Shown here piece after piece: positions 40,568 through 53,021 of a DNA stretch of 64,000 nt (positions are counted from its first letter, which is position 1; every line of letters begins with the position of its first letter). The stretch is taken from NCBI RefSeq assembly GCF_904849725.1, contig NC_058518.1, positions 209,448,741 through 209,512,740 of the forward strand. Direction: 5' to 3'. Below the pieces are notes generated by a model. The model ran no database searches, had not been told where the DNA came from, and saw nothing but the letters and a program-made list of their open reading frames with translations. The position numbers and the translations under genes are program-made. Source of the stretch: Hordeum vulgare subsp. vulgare. Lineage: Eukaryota > Streptophyta > Magnoliopsida > Poales > Poaceae.

Positions 40568-42686
40568 AGACCTCGCTTGTCCTCAAGCAAAAGTCGAGCT
40601 TGAAAATAATGACCACATGATTTGAGAGAAAGGAGTCAATAAAAACAAACTAGGACATGAGAACATCATGAATATTAGCATAGAAACAAGTGTTTTATCA
40701 TATTCATAAAAAAGTAACAATCCATTCACAACTATTGGGGTATGAAGCATAAACCTTATTGACAATCAACAAACTATGTTCTCAATCATTTGGACAATCA
40801 TAATTCATCATATTTCAGAGGAGAGTTTATATATGAGCTTTACTTTTAGTAAGTTCACATACTCAACTATCATTTAATCTTCTATGATTGCTCACACCCA
40901 AGTCATATTTTTGGAGGTCATGTTTCCATAGGACACATAGGCAGATAGGGGCTTAAATAATTTGCCACCCAACTCGTTTACCTCAGGGATAATGTCAACA
41001 AGAATAGATCATGATAATATACATACACTTGGATATATAAGTGTGAATCTTTCCTCAACACATGATGCTTGCCACTATAGAGTTAGTATGTAGGAAGAGG
41101 AATAAACTTTATTGACTCAAACACAGGATTGAACTCCTGAAGATAAAAGATAGGCCCTTCGAATAGGGAAGCAAATGTTGTCATGCGCTTTTAATTTTTT
41201 GGATGAGCAAACTCTTAATGCAAAGGAACGTCACTTTATATTGCTCCTTGTGATAGCAAACTTTATTATGCAGTTTGTCGCTTTTATTTCCTTGCCATCA
41301 CAAGATCGTAAAAACCTTATTTTCCTTTACAAGTTTAGGAGCAATTTTTATTGCTTGATGCACCGATGAGAAATTGCTTGAAGGATCATACTCATGGCAA
41401 GTAAATGTGTTTCAGGGTTCTGGATGTACAAGTAGTATCTCTACTTAGTGCAAAATTTCTTTGGGCTAGAAAAGGATCTAAAGCGAGCACCACATGTTAA
41501 ACGATCCAAACCATATAACTTCTATGTGAATGTAAACTATCATAATCATTACGTTCTCTTCCATCTCCAACATAAACAATTGATCATTATATAATATTTG
41601 GTAGGGGCTCACAATCAAAAAATATGTCCAAGATAGTGTATTTATATGTGTGTCTTATCTCCTCTATCATAATCTTGCTTAGATTCCATCAATGCCTAAT
41701 ACTATGTTTGTTTATTATCAACAACTTTTATCACTAATACCGTTTTCCATGTGAAGTCATTACTTCTCATGAAGTAAGCATATGACCTTTCTATTTATTT
41801 TATTGCCATGCTAAAGTGATGGTTATATGATACCGGTGCACCTCCCCCAAGATTGGAACAAGCTAAGCGTGGTGACCATACCCATGTACTCACGTGTTCT
41901 TCTTGGGTGATGATGGTGATGTATCACTGGCATTCTTCTTCTCCAGCTTATGTGTGAGGATAACATTTTCCTCCCTCAAGTCATCATTTTCTTGCTCAAA
42001 CTTCAATATCTTTTTGCATAATTCCTCCTTGCTTTCCTGTAGAAAACGGGGTGGGATAAATTAGATCTTAGATTTATTTACTCCGTTTGGGAGGCTTGAC
42101 TTCTTGAATTCCACGTGCATATCCCAGGCTGGGGTAGTGGAACTTCATCTTCATCCGACCTGGCATCCGTTGTCTCCTCCAAGTCGGTGTCTTTCTCCTC
42201 ATCTGTGGACCAAAGGTACGGATAAACTTCCCCAAAGATCTTCGAATCTGCAAAATAGTGGGAAACATAGCTCTCTCAATGTGAATCCTGTGATGACATA
42301 TTTTCACATCTGCCAGAAAAATAGCACGAAACAAAAATAGAGGGGAAACTCGTGATGCAGTGGTCAAAATAGTTGGGAGTATATATAATGATTTTTCCAG
42401 GTCAGAATATGTGCTCGGGAAGAAAACAGAGTGCAGGAGGTACTCGAAGGCCCCACAAGCCATAGGGATGCAGCAAGGGGGGTGGTCGTGCCTCGTTGTC
42501 TTGTGCTTCCCTCGAGGGTCCCTCTGACTCCCTTTTATTTTTGTAATTTTTCTAAAATACCAAAACCAACAGAACATATATTTTGGAATTTTTGGAGTCG
42601 GTTTTCTTACCATTTCATGTACCTAGTCCTTCTTTAGGTTTCTGGAGCATTCCAGAAGGTCTTGCTAATGTGTGCCTCTGGTGTTA
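40568..42686 (-). other. Gypsy B 3' non-coding region
   Basis: About 2.1 kb between integrase and the polypurine tract. A 179-codon minus frame (42074-42613) exists, but the parallel Gypsy A sequence (36452-37020) does not keep it, so I do not call a gene. The rest is AT-rich, with no env-like ORF visible. Confidence 0.65.
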
Positions 42687-43810
42687 TTACTTGAATGATG
42701 TTAGTTTCCACATTAATGGGTGGACTTGAGATGAATTGCTTAATTCTTTGCCCACCACTCTCGGTTTTTTTCCTTCAAAGTTATTGATCTTTATAGCACC
42801 GGAGCGATATACCTCCTCAATAACATATGGGCCTTCCCATTTGGAGAGGAGTTTACCTTCAAAGAATGTAAAACATGAATTGTACAAAAGCACTAGATCT
42901 CCTACACGGAATTCTTGTTTTTGGATTCTCTTATCATGCCATTTTTTTAACTTTTTCTTTAAATAACTTGGAAATTTCGTCGACTTATGTCCTACATTTA
43001 TGTGATGAGATAATATCAAATAACCTATTTTCATCGGTAATATTAAGTTCATAATTAAGTTATTTAATTGCCCAATAAGCTTTATGTTCTAACTCAAGAG
43101 GTAAATGACAAGATTTTCCATAAACCATATTATAAGGAGACATCCCCATATGATTTTTATAAGCAGTTCTATACGCCCATAAAGCAGCATCTACTTTCTT
43201 AGACCAATTATATCTAGACCTATTGACAGTATTTTGCAAGATTAATTTTCTTTCTCGGTTGTTCAATTCAATTTGGGCACTAGAATAAGGGTGATAAGGT
43301 AACGTAATTCTATGGTTAACATCACATTTAGCTAGAAGTTTACAAAAATCACCATGAATAAAACGTGAACTACCATCAATCATTAAATATCTAGGGACTC
43401 CAAACCTCGGAAAAATGTTGTCTTTAAGCATTTTAATTGCGGTGTTATGATGAGCACTACTAGTTGGAATAACTTCTACCCACTTAGTAACATAATAAAC
43501 AGCAAATAAAATATGAGTATACCCATTAGAGGAAGTAAAAGTTCCCATAGACTAGAAGCTCCATACACCAAATGGTTCAATAGAATGTGAATAATTCATA
43601 GGCATTTCCTGTTGTTTACCAATATTACCAACTCTTTGACATTCATCACATGAAAGGATATACTTACGAGCATCTTTAAAAGGAGTTGCCCAATAGAAAC
43701 CGGATTGTAATATTGTGTTTGCAGTTCTATCACCAGCATGGTCCTCCGTAAGCCTCGGAGTGACACTTCCTTAGAATCTGTTCCTTATCATGCTCACGTA
43801 TACAACGTCT
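42687..43810 (-). pseudogene. Gypsy B: integrase
   Basis: Minus-strand order: the CDECQ zinc-binding half-site near 43640, then at 43548 [20 protein letters not shown] (first catalytic Asp replaced in DYVTKW, here YYVTKW), [13 protein letters not shown] (second Asp), [16 protein letters not shown] (catalytic Glu, ..QIE), [20 protein letters not shown] and, after a break at 43060, WEGPYVIEEVYRSGAIKINN. Amber and frame breaks occur at 43549 and 43055. Integrase would insert the cDNA into chromosomes; this copy has lost a catalytic residue and its frame. Confidence 0.85.
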
Positions 43811-44207
43811 AATAACACCATCTACTCCATCTTTATACAGATGTGGGTCGTCCCAAAAGTAATATCACAAATCATAAAACAATTGTTTCTTTTGTTGATA
43901 GGTGAAGCTTGGTGGAATATATTTAGCAACAATGTAATAAGCATAATACGCATACCAAGGATTACTAAGTGAAGCATTTATAACAACAAGTTGCTCACGA
44001 GGAAAGTTATTATCAATACACATTTTCCACACTAGACAAGTTATCTGCTATAGGGTTTTCAGCTCCCTTCCTATAAACTATATGCAAGTAAAATTTTTGG
44101 AGTAAAAGCACCCACATGATAAGTCTAGGTTTAGCATCTTTCTTTTCTATAAAGCATTTAATAGCAGCATGATCAGTGTGAATAGTTACTTGAGAATAAA
44201 TTATGTA
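43811..44207 (-). pseudogene. Gypsy B: RNase H C-terminal part and tether
   Basis: At 44207-44013: SQVTIHTDHAAIKCFIEKKD, then LLLQKFYLHIVYRKGAENP and IADNLSSVENVY, the end of a Gypsy RT-RNase H with its TDHAA and ADxLS motifs. The tether to integrase follows. The frame is cut at 44208 by the LTR of Copia N, so the RT and gag of Gypsy B are not in the window. ATGTA (44203-44207) would be Copia N's left duplication. Confidence 0.9.
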
Positions 44208-45983
44208 TGTTTTGGAGAACGTTGCATGGGAAACAAACATTTTCCTACGCTCACCAAGATCAATCTGTGGAGATCAGCATCTACGAGAAGGGAGGTGCAT
44301 CTACATACCCTTGTAGATCGCTAAGTGGAAGCGTTCAGAAACGCAGTTGACGTAGTCGAACGTATTTGCGATCCAATCACGATCCGTCCCGTGATCCGAT
44401 CACGAACATCCTCATCAATGTCCGAATGGACGACACCTCCACGTTCAGCACACACACAACTCGATGACACCTTCATGTCCTCGACCCAGTGAGTGATGGT
44501 GAAGGAGAGGCCGAGTTCTCCGGCAACAGGAAGGCGTGGCGGTGGTGGTAGTAGAGCGGTCTCGGCAGGGCTTTCCCAAGCACTACCACGATCGCGACGG
44601 CGGATAAATACTACGAGAGATAGGGGAGGGTAGCCTCGTATCTTTTTCAGGTGTGGCTACCCTCCCTCTTCTCTAGTATATATAGGAGGGAGGGAGGAGG
44701 GGCTTGGCCATCAAGAAAGATGGCGCCACCCTTGGGCTAGCCATCCGCCATCCCTTGGCCGCATGAGCCTAGGTGGGGAGGGGAGCCCAGCCAACCAGGG
44801 GCTAGAGCACACCAAACTCAGCCCATGTGGCCCCCCCAAGGGTGGTGGGCCCTTTCTGGTGGACTCCAGAACCCTTTCGACATTCTTGGTACATAAGGTG
44901 TGACGCTCGAAACTTTTCCGGTGACCAAAACGGAACTTCCTATATATCAATCTTTTCCTCCGGACTATTCCAAACCTCCCCAGCATGTATGGGATCTTAT
45001 CCGGGACTCTGAACAACCTTCAGTCACTAACACAATAACTCAACTATGTATATATCATCACCGAACGTTAAGTGTGCAGACGCTGCGGGTTCGAGAACTA
45101 TGCACACATGACCGAGACACCTCTATGGTCAATAACCAGTAGATGTACCTGGATGCCCATATTGGTTCCTACACATTCTACGAAGATATACTCGGTCGAA
45201 CCAACGATGTCAAGGATTCAACTAATCCCGTATGTAGTTCCCTTTGCCATCGGTATGTTACCTGCGCGAGATTTGATCGTTAGTATCTCCATGCCTAGTT
45301 CAATCTCATTACTGCCAAGACACTTTACTTGTTCCGTAAGACAAGATCCCATGACTAAATCGTGAGTCACATTGCTTGCAAGCTTCTTGTGATGTTGTAT
45401 TACAAAGAGGGCCCGGATAAATCTCTCCGTCAAACGGAGTGACAAATCCCAGTCTCGATCCATCCAAACCCAAAAAACACCCTCAGAGATACCTGTAGAG
45501 TACCTTTATGATCACCCAGTTATGTTGTGACGTTTCATACACACAAGGTATTCCTCCGGTGTCAGTGAGCTGCATGATCTCATGGTCATAGGAACATATA
45601 CATTGAGATGCAGAAAGCAATAGCAGTAAACTGGGTACGATCAAACGATATGTTGAAGGTTTGGGTCTTGTTCATCTCATAATCTCCTAATGATGTGATC
45701 CCATTATCAAATTACAACTCATGTCTATGGCTAGGAAACCTTAGCCATCTTTGATCAATGAGCTAGTCGAGTTGAGGCTTACTAGGGATACTTTGTTGTC
45801 TATGCATCCACACATGTATTTGAGTTTCCAATCAATACAATTATAGCATGGATAATAAACGATTATCATGAACAAGGAAATATCCAATCAATACAATTAT
45901 AGCATGGATAATAAACGATTATCATGAACAAGGAAATATGATAATAACTACTTTATTATTGCCTATGGGGTATATTTCTAATA
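44208..45983 (-). mobile_element. Copia N (old Angela/BARE-like): 3' LTR
   Basis: The left edge TGTTTTGGAGAACGTTGC and right edge ...TATATTTCTAATA correspond to the LTR of element P (TGTTGGGTAACGTAGC ... ATATTTCCAACA) with mutated ends. Length 1776 bp. Shared blocks include the CGAAACTTTTCCGG.GACCAAAAC-like region, TATATATCAATCTTT.CCTC, GTATAGTTCCCTTTGCC.TCGGTAT and the CAATTATAGCATGGATAATAAACGATTATCATGAAC-like start. A TATA-like CTAGTATATATAGG lies near 44673. A perfect 56-bp tandem duplication is at 45828-45939. The LTR is strongly diverged from that of P. Confidence 0.88.
45828..45939. repeat. Perfect 56-bp tandem duplication in the Copia N LTR
   Basis: The unit beginning CCAATCAATACAATTATAGC and ending GAACAAGGAAATAT occurs twice back to back (45828-45883 and 45884-45939) without a mismatch, while the element around it is heavily mutated. 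The P element has one copy at this place. The duplication is therefore recent. Confidence 0.95.
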
Positions 45984-47100
45984 GTATCCCACCTGCACTA
46001 GAGTAAATAATCTATTTCACATCACCATGTGATTAACACCCAATGAGTTCTTGGGTTTTCTCAAGTTTTTCTTGTGGGAGAGGTTTTAATCAATGGGTGT
46101 GCAACATTTAGATCCATGTGTACTTTGAAAATCTCTATGTCATATTGTAGATGCTGCTATCACGTTCCACTTGGAACATATTCCAAATGACACCTCCACT
46201 ATATGAATCCGGTTAGCTACTCAGAGTCATCCGGATTGGTGTCAAAGCTTGCATCAGTGTAACCCTTTACGACAAAATATTTTATCACATCCATAATCGA
46301 CAAACATTTCCTTAGTCTTCTGTTTACTAAGGATAACTTTGACCGCTGTCCTATGATCCACTCCTGGATCACTCTTGTACCCCTTGACAGACTCATGGCA
46401 AGGCACACACGTGGCGCGGTACACAGCATGGCATACTATAAATTCTACGGCTAAGGCATAGAGGACGACCTTCGTCCTTTCTCATTATTCTACCGTGGTC
46501 GAGCTTTGAGTCTTAGTCAAATTCTCACCTTAGAATACCGACAAGAACTCCTTCTTTGACCGATCAATTTTGAACTCTTTCAAAGTCTTGTCAAGGTATG
46601 TAATCATTGAATGTTTTATCAAGGGTCTTGATGTATCCCTATAGATCTTAATGCCCAATGTTTAAGTAGCTTAATACAGGTTTCCTTTGAAAAAATCCTT
46701 TCAAGCAACCCTAATGATTTTAAGAAATTCTACATCATTTCTGATCAACAATATGTCAACCACATATACTTATGAGAAATTATACAGTGCTCCCACTCAT
46801 TTTCTTGTAAACGCAAGTTTCTTCATAAACTCTGTATAAACCAAAAGTTTTGATCACTCATCAAAGCAGTTATTCCAACTCCGAGATGCTTGCACCAGTC
46901 CATAAATGGACCGCTAGAGCTCGCATGGATTTTAGCATCCTTATGATCGATAAAACCTTCTGGTTGTATCAAATATAACCTTTCCTCAAGGAAAGAGTTC
47001 AGGAAACAATGTTTTGACATCCATCTACCAGATTTCATAATTGAAAAATGAAGCACCTCCAAACATAATTCTAACACACTTTAGCATTGCTATGGGTGAG
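45984..47100 (-). pseudogene. Copia N: RNase H and reverse transcriptase remnants
   Basis: From the LTR rightward the minus strand holds a decayed polypurine tract (GCAGGTGGGATAC), RNase H text with KGYTDASFDTNPDDSE (46429-46217) matching KGYVDASLDTDPDDSK of element P, and RT text at 47077-46823: SGRWMSKHCFLNSFLEERLY (from QMDVKTAFLNG.LEE) with QPEGFIDHKDAKI. The YVDD region near 46760 and the rest of the frames are fragmented by many indels. Clearly dead. Confidence 0.82.
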
Positions 47101-48175
47101 AAAATCTCATCGTAGTCAACTCCTTGAACTTGTCGGAAACCTCTAAATGGTGACATTTACCATCATCGTATGTCTTCCTTCCAAAGATCCATTAGTCTTA
47201 ATAGCTTTACGACCATCAAGTATTGCTTCCAAAGTCCACACTTTGGTTTAATATATGGATTGTATCTCTGAGTTCATGGCCTCCATCCATTTGCCAGAAT
47301 CCAGGCCCACCAATACTTCTTCATAGCTCGTAGGTTCATTGTTGTCCAACAACACGACCTCCAAGACAGAATTAATGTACCACTCTCGAGTAGTACGTGT
47401 CCTTGGCGACCTACGAGGTTTGGTAGTATCCTGATGTGAAGCTTCATGATCACCATCATTAACTTCCTCTTCAACTGGTGTAGGCGCCACATGAACATCT
47501 TCCTACGCCCTTCTACTCTCTAGTTGAAGTGACAGTTCTATAACCTCATCAAGTTCCACTATCCTCCCACTCTATTCTTTCGAGAGAAACTCTTTCTGGA
47601 GAAATGACCCATTCTTAGCAAGAAACACTTTGCCTTCAGGTCTGAGATATGAGGTATACCTCACTGTTTCCTTTGGGTATCCTTATAAGATGCATTTATC
47701 CACTTTGGGTTCGAGCTTATCAGGCTCAAGCCTTTTGACATAAGCATCGCAGCCTCAAACTTCAAGAAACGACACCTCAGGTTTCTTGCCAAACCATAGT
47801 TCATACGGTGTCATCTCAAATGGAATTATATGGTTCCCTATTTAAACTGAATGTGATTGTCTCTAACACATAATCCCAAAATGATAGTGGAAAATCGGTA
47901 TGAGACATCACAATACGCACCATATTCAATAGGGCACGACTACGATGTACGGACACACCATCACACTATGGTGTTCCAGGTGGCATGAGTTGTGAACATT
48001 TTCCACATTGTCTTAAAGTACACCAAACTCGTCACTCAAATATTCACCTCCATCATCATGTCGTAGACATTTTATCCTCTTGTCATGATGATCTTCAACT
48101 TCACTCTGAAATTGCTTGAACTTTTCAACATTTTAGACTTTTGATTCATCAAGTAAATATACTCGTATCTAGTAC
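47101..48175 (-). pseudogene. Copia N: integrase C-terminal half and RT linker
   Basis: 47498-47248 encodes the linker before RT: PRRSPRTRTTREWYINSVLE, LLDNNEPTSYEEVLVGLDSG and KWMEAMNSEIQSIY. Right of it, at 47520-47830, the text corresponds to PEGKVFLAKNGSFLQKEFL and YELWFGKKPEVSFLEV of BARE-type integrase, with stops. At about 48175 the Copia text is broken by a GC-rich insert and resumes near 49086. Confidence 0.78.
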
Positions 48176-48180
48176 ATCGT

Positions 48181-49085
48181 TGCACTAAAGACTGGGGTCT
48201 CAAGTGCCCCAGACTAGTGCACGGACACCGTCAGCCCCTCCGCCGCGGCAAGGTGCGTTGCTGGAGCTTAGGGCAAAAGCTAGACTCAGAAGCCACCAAG
48301 TGCTAATTGCAAGTCCGAGCAAGCACTCGCTTGCTGGGAAGGAAGAAGAGACCCCGACAGGAGCTCCCTGCCGAGGAGATAGAAAATGCCACGGGGAGAC
48401 CCTCCCGCCGAGGAAGAAGGACTGAGACTCGACAAGCCACCCTTGTCAAGAAGATTGACAAGGCCTCGGCAGGCCATCACCTCCCTGCCGAGAGGAACAG
48501 GAAGACCCCCGACAAGGTAACCCTGCTGGGAAGGAAGAGAAGGCCTGAGGAGATGCGCGGGCCTAGGACGCCCTCGCGACCTATGAACGCCTCCACCGAC
48601 GATGCTTGAGCCACGCGTCCGCCCGCACGCCAGCGCAACACCCCGGAGTTGCCACGTGTGGGTACGTGTCCAACCCCCCCTAACGAGGTCAGGGAAGTCT
48701 GTCGAAGCATTTAATGCACATATGACAAGGCAGTAACACTGTGACTATCGGTCGGCGTTGTTTCACTCGTGAACCCACCATTCACCCACTGAGCCACTGT
48801 GGTGAACCCTTCGCCTATAAAAGGTGGTCCGAGGCTCAGTAGTGGGGACTTTTGGCTTTTGGACCAATCGAAAGGCTGTAAAAAGGGACAGATCTACAGT
48901 AACCCGAAACGAATAACTAAACACATGCAGGTGTAGGGTTTTACGCACCACGCGGACCAAACCTGGGTAAAAAGATCTTGGCGGGCCCTGACTGTTGGTT
49001 CTGCTCTTGCCGTGGACCCTCTCCCCGCCAAACCAAGAAAAAGGGGACCGTTGAGGCCCCCATAGGTGTCGATCCTTCATTGACA
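48181..49085 (+). mobile_element. GC-rich LTR-like insert in Copia N integrase
   Basis: About 0.9 kb with base composition unlike its AT-rich surroundings. Plus-strand features resemble a Gypsy LTR: CCTATAAAAGGTGG (TATA) near 48816, and ACATGCAGGTGTAGGGTTTTACGCACCACGCGG-type text about 90-130 bp further on, followed by AACCTGGGTAAA. It has no internal domain, so it is a solo or truncated LTR. Ends are uncertain: I see no clear target duplication, and a hairpin CTGGGG-TCTCAAGTG-CCCCAG lies near its left end. Frames within (48204-48710, 48763-49119) are not genes. Confidence 0.55.
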
Positions 49086-49684
49086 TACTCAAATCATATG
49101 TGAAGTAAGACAATAACAATATCCACTCCGTGATTTAGCACTCATTGGAATGCATACATCAAAATTTATTATTTCCAATAAGTTACTTTCCCGTTCCATC
49201 TCACTAGAAAACGAGGTATTGAGTTATCTTGCCCATGTGTCATGGTTCGCATGTCTTAAGCGATTCAAAAAATCGAGTGAGTCCAAAGATCCATTAGCAT
49301 GGACTTTCTTCATGTGTTTACACATATAGGCATGGTTCTCACGTCTCAAGCGATTCAAAATCGAGTGAGTCCAAGGATCCATCAGCATGGAGTCAATTCA
49401 TGCGCTTTACACCAATATGACCTAAGCGGTAGTGCCACAAGTAAGTGGTACTATCATTACTATCTTTGCATCTTTTGGCATCAATGCTATAAACATGTGT
49501 ATCACTATGATCGACATTCAATAAACCATTCATATTGGGTGCATGATGATATAAGATACTATTCATGTAAATAGAATAACTCGTTATTCTCTAACTTACA
49601 TAAATAATTGTGTTGTAATAAACAAAATCAATATAATGTTCATGCTCAACGCAGACACCAAACAAAATTTGTTTAGGTTTATCA
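49086..49684 (-). pseudogene. Copia N: integrase N-terminal half and protease remnants
   Basis: The text follows BARE-type integrase and protease on the minus strand (GCATGGAGT..TTCATGCG.TTTACACCAATATGACCTAA-type order) but is full of stops. It contains a diverged local duplication: GCATGGTTC.CA.GTCT.AAGCGATTCAAAA..TCGAGTGAGTCCAA.GATCCAT.AGCATGGA appears at 49247-49300 and again at 49331-49388. Confidence 0.65.
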
Positions 49685-50690
49685 CTAATCCCAAAGGTAG
49701 ATGGAGCATGCAATGGTGATCACATCAACCACGGAAACACTTCCAACACACATAGACACCTCACCGGTAGCTAGTCTCTGTTTATTACGCAACTCCTGTT
49801 TCGGGTTATTAATATTATCAACTGAACTGGTATCAAATACCATGGAGATAAAACGAGCACTAGTAAGGCACACGTCAATTAGGTGTATATCAAGTATACT
49901 TCTGTTGACATTGCCAGCCTCCTTATCTGCCAAGCATTTGGGGTAGTTTCGCTCTCGGTGACTGTTCCCCTTGCAACAGAAGCACTTAGTCTCGATTTTG
50001 GGTTCAACCTTGGGTTTCTTCATTGGAGCGGCAACTAGCTTGCCATTGTTGAAGTTTCCCTTCTTGCCCTTGCCCTTCTTGAAACTAGTAATTTTACTAA
50101 CCATCAACACTTGATGCTCCTTCTTGATTTCTACCTTCATGGTGTAAAACATCACGAATAGCTCAGTGATCATCATCTCCATCTCTGGCATGTTATAGTT
50201 CAACACGAAGCTCGAGTCGCTTGGTGGCACTATCTTGGAGAACTATGTTAATCACTATCTTATCTAGAATATTAACTCCCACTAGATTCAAGCGATTGTA
50301 GCACCCGGACAATCTCACAGCATGCTCACCGATTGAACTATTCTCCTCCCTCTTTCAGGCAAAGAATATTTTCAGAGGTCTCCTACCTCTCAACACGGGA
50401 ATGAGCCTGAAATCTCAATTTCAACTCATGGAACATCTCATATGCTCTGTGACATTCAAAACATATATATAGCCTTAATTTACAGTCGTAAAGCATGACA
50501 CACTGAACTATCAAGTAATCATCAAAAACGTGTATTTAAGATGTTCACAATATCCACATATGACGCTTGATGCGGTGGAACACCAAGCGGTGCTCCAAGG
50601 ACATAAGCCTTCTGTGCAGCAATGAGGACAATCCTAAGTTTACGAACCAAGTTCGCATAATTGCTACTATCATCTTTCAACTTAGCTTTC
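49685..50690 (-). pseudogene. Copia N: gag with a damaged zinc knuckle
   Basis: The 181-codon minus frame 50230-49685 includes KKEHQVLMVSKITSFKKGKG and KGKKGNFNNGKLVAAPMKKP, then CFCCKGNSHRERNYPKCL. The knuckle should be C-X2-C-X4-H-X4-C; here the last Cys is Tyr and a Cys appears three residues later. The N-terminal part (about 50690-50231) is recognisable on the minus strand (LRIVLIAAQKAYVLGAPLG) but broken by stops and shifts. Gag would package element RNA. Decayed copy. Confidence 0.85.
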
Positions 50691-51186
50691 TCCAGGATCG
50701 TATCAAAAATACAGGGGAGCTACAGCCCGAGCTATTGTTCTACAACATACTTTGTAAATACAACTTAGACTACATTCATTATAATGACTTCAATCAATCA
50801 TATTACTTAAGAACTCCCACTCAACCCAACATCCCTCAGATTATTCGAGTGTTACATGACCCAAATCCACCAACCCATGTCCGATCACGTGAGATGAGGT
50901 GGTTTCAATGGTGAACATATCAATGTTGATCATATCTACTATATGACTCATGTTCGACCTTTCGGTCTCCTGTGTTTCGAGGCCATGTCTATACATGCTA
51001 GGGTCGTCAAGTTTAACCCAAGTGATCTGCATGTGCAAAACTGGCATACACCTGTTGTATGTGAACATAGAGTCTATCGCACCCGATCATCACGTGCTGC
51101 CTCGAAACGACGAACCTTCGCAATGGTGCACGCTCTGGGAGAACACAACTTTATCTTGAAATTTAAGTGAGGGATCATCTTATAAT
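50691..51186 (-). other. Copia N 5' leader, cut by Copia M2
   Basis: This internal leader precedes gag in Angela/BARE-type elements (AGACCGAAAGGTCGAACATG on the minus strand is a familiar word). Its 5' end and the 5' LTR are displaced beyond the nested M2 and P insertions. ATAAT (51182-51186) is M2's candidate duplication. No gene is seen; the frames at 50567-51170 are not conserved proteins. Confidence 0.6.
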
Positions 51187-52576
51187 TGAAAGTTCGTTAT
51201 ATTGACTAGAGGGGGGGGGTCAATAGGCGATTTTTAAAATTTCGTCGCTGAAGAAATTCCTTTTGAGGAAATTCCTCACTGATGAATTACTTGCAGTGGA
51301 AACAACAAAGGATGAGAGGTGCAAAGACTACAACAACAGTTTTCTTGATGAGGATTATGAAAAATAGTTTGCACAGTACGCAGGCACAGAGTAAGCAGGT
51401 GAGGATTAACGGGTGTGAAGAATTTGGGTAGAGGAAGTTCAGAGAAAGTCTTCAGCAAATTCTTCAAGCAGAGGCAATGAAAGTCGTCAACATACAATAT
51501 TGAGGAATTGAAAGAGTTGAAGAAATAGAACCCGTATCACAGTGAAAAAGTTGTTGATGACCAAGTTCCAACTGTTGTGACAGTCGTACGTTTGGTTTGC
51601 AGCGACTTGGTATTGAAACCGAAGGACACACAGTCCCGGGACACACAGTCCCTATCGTATACTCTTTGAGCTAAGGACACACAATCCTTGCCCAACATTC
51701 ATGGTAAGTCTTTAGGGCAGACTTTGAAACCCTCACAAACTTGGTCACCCGGCGATCCACAATTGACTGCTGGATTGCTCTAGACCATGATGCCTAACCG
51801 TTTGGAGGATGCACAGTCCTCAAAGTTAGAAGCCTTCAGTTCCACACAGGATCAAATTCTTCAGTGATGCTCAATCACTTGGTTTTTGGTTTGTGGTTTG
51901 GTATTTGGGGTATTACCTCACTGATGATTTACTCTCGAAGACTCTGAGGAATTTGGGTTGCTCTAAATAACAAGTGTCAGTTTCTCGTGGAGCAGCCAAC
52001 CAGGTAATGGTTGTGGGGGACGGCTATTTATAGCCTAGGAGCATCCCGACATGATTTGACATAAATGCCCTTAAATATTATGACCGTTGGTGTGGATAAG
52101 ATCGGTGAGGTGGCCCGAATCGCGGCAACCGTCGAGACTCTCAACAGTGATAGTCCTCATGTCTCTCATATTCCTCACTTCAGGCTTTTGTAGGATTAGG
52201 CTTGGGTTGAGCATCATGAGGAAATTCATTCCGTAGTATTACCTCGACCCCCTTTAAAAGTATGGTGTTCCTATGACTCAAGAGTGAAGAAAATGAAACA
52301 AAAAGAAAGTCTTCGGACTGATTTTACTCAGGACACACCGAGTTCCTCATCGTGAGTATCTTGATGAGGAATATCAATTTCATCGCAATCTCTTCGCGAT
52401 CCAAATCTTTAGCATAAGATCATTTTCTTCAGCCGAAGATATACATTTTTAGGGGTCGATATTCATTGTATAACTCAAACTCCTCAGCAACTTATAGATC
52501 CTATGTAAACTTATAAACACATTAGATACTTAACCTATAAGTCCTCAAACCATCAAAATCACTAAGGGCACTTAGA
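51187..52576 (-). mobile_element. Copia M2: 3' LTR
   Basis: Same family as Copia M1, opposite orientation. The left edge TGAAAGTTCGTTATATTGAC is the reverse of M1's LTR end, and the right edge ...GGGCACTTAGA corresponds to the M1 start TGTAAGTGC...GTGCCC with an 11-bp loss and a G-to-C change in the terminal TG. 1390 bp. TATA GGCTATAAATAGCC (reverse) at about 52023-52036. The 46-nt hairpin is at 51241-51286. A G-run (51211-51219) replaces the usual CCCCCTCTAGT spacing. Confidence 0.93.
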
Positions 52577-52592
52577 ATCTCCCCCTTTTTGG
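52577..52592 (-). other. Polypurine tract of Copia M2
   Basis: The reverse complement CCAAAAAGGGGGAGAT matches M1's tract at 29214-29229 and abuts the LTR. The stretch 52593-53021 between the tract and ORF3 is non-coding and aligns with M1 28776-29213. Confidence 0.9.
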
Positions 52593-53021
52593 TGTTTGAT
52601 GACAATTAGGTTAAGTTTTCAATGGGGATAAAAATATGAAGTGTAAATACTCAGTTTGAGGAATTTGAAATTAAAATACTCAAAGACTCCCCCTAAAGAT
52701 GTGCACATTTTGACAAAATTGCTTTTCACAGCAGATGCACATTGGTGATTTATATCATGGAGATCTCCCCCTGTATCTTGTAAATCATGCATACATTCGA
52801 CATATAAATTGAGGAATTTGAGAATGCATGATGAGAAATGGTATCTGACGAATTTCAGCATGCGTGGATTAATATTTTGAGGAATAAGCATGTGAAGAAA
52901 AACATTCAAAAGCGTTCGAGTTCCATCGGGCTTAAGTTACAACTCATTACATAAAACACTTTAGAAGAAGCAAGAGTTTGTAACTTAATAAAGTTCATGC
53001 GCCTCAACATTTAATCCTAAC

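Noticed and set aside
42074..42613. 179-codon minus-strand ORF after Gypsy B integrase, considered as env-like
   Set aside because: The parallel Gypsy A region does not keep the frame; no signal peptide, membrane segment or recognised domain.
48204..48710. Charged ORFs in the GC-rich insert
   Set aside because: Arg/Glu-rich frames within a TATA-bearing LTR-like segment; no conserved motif.
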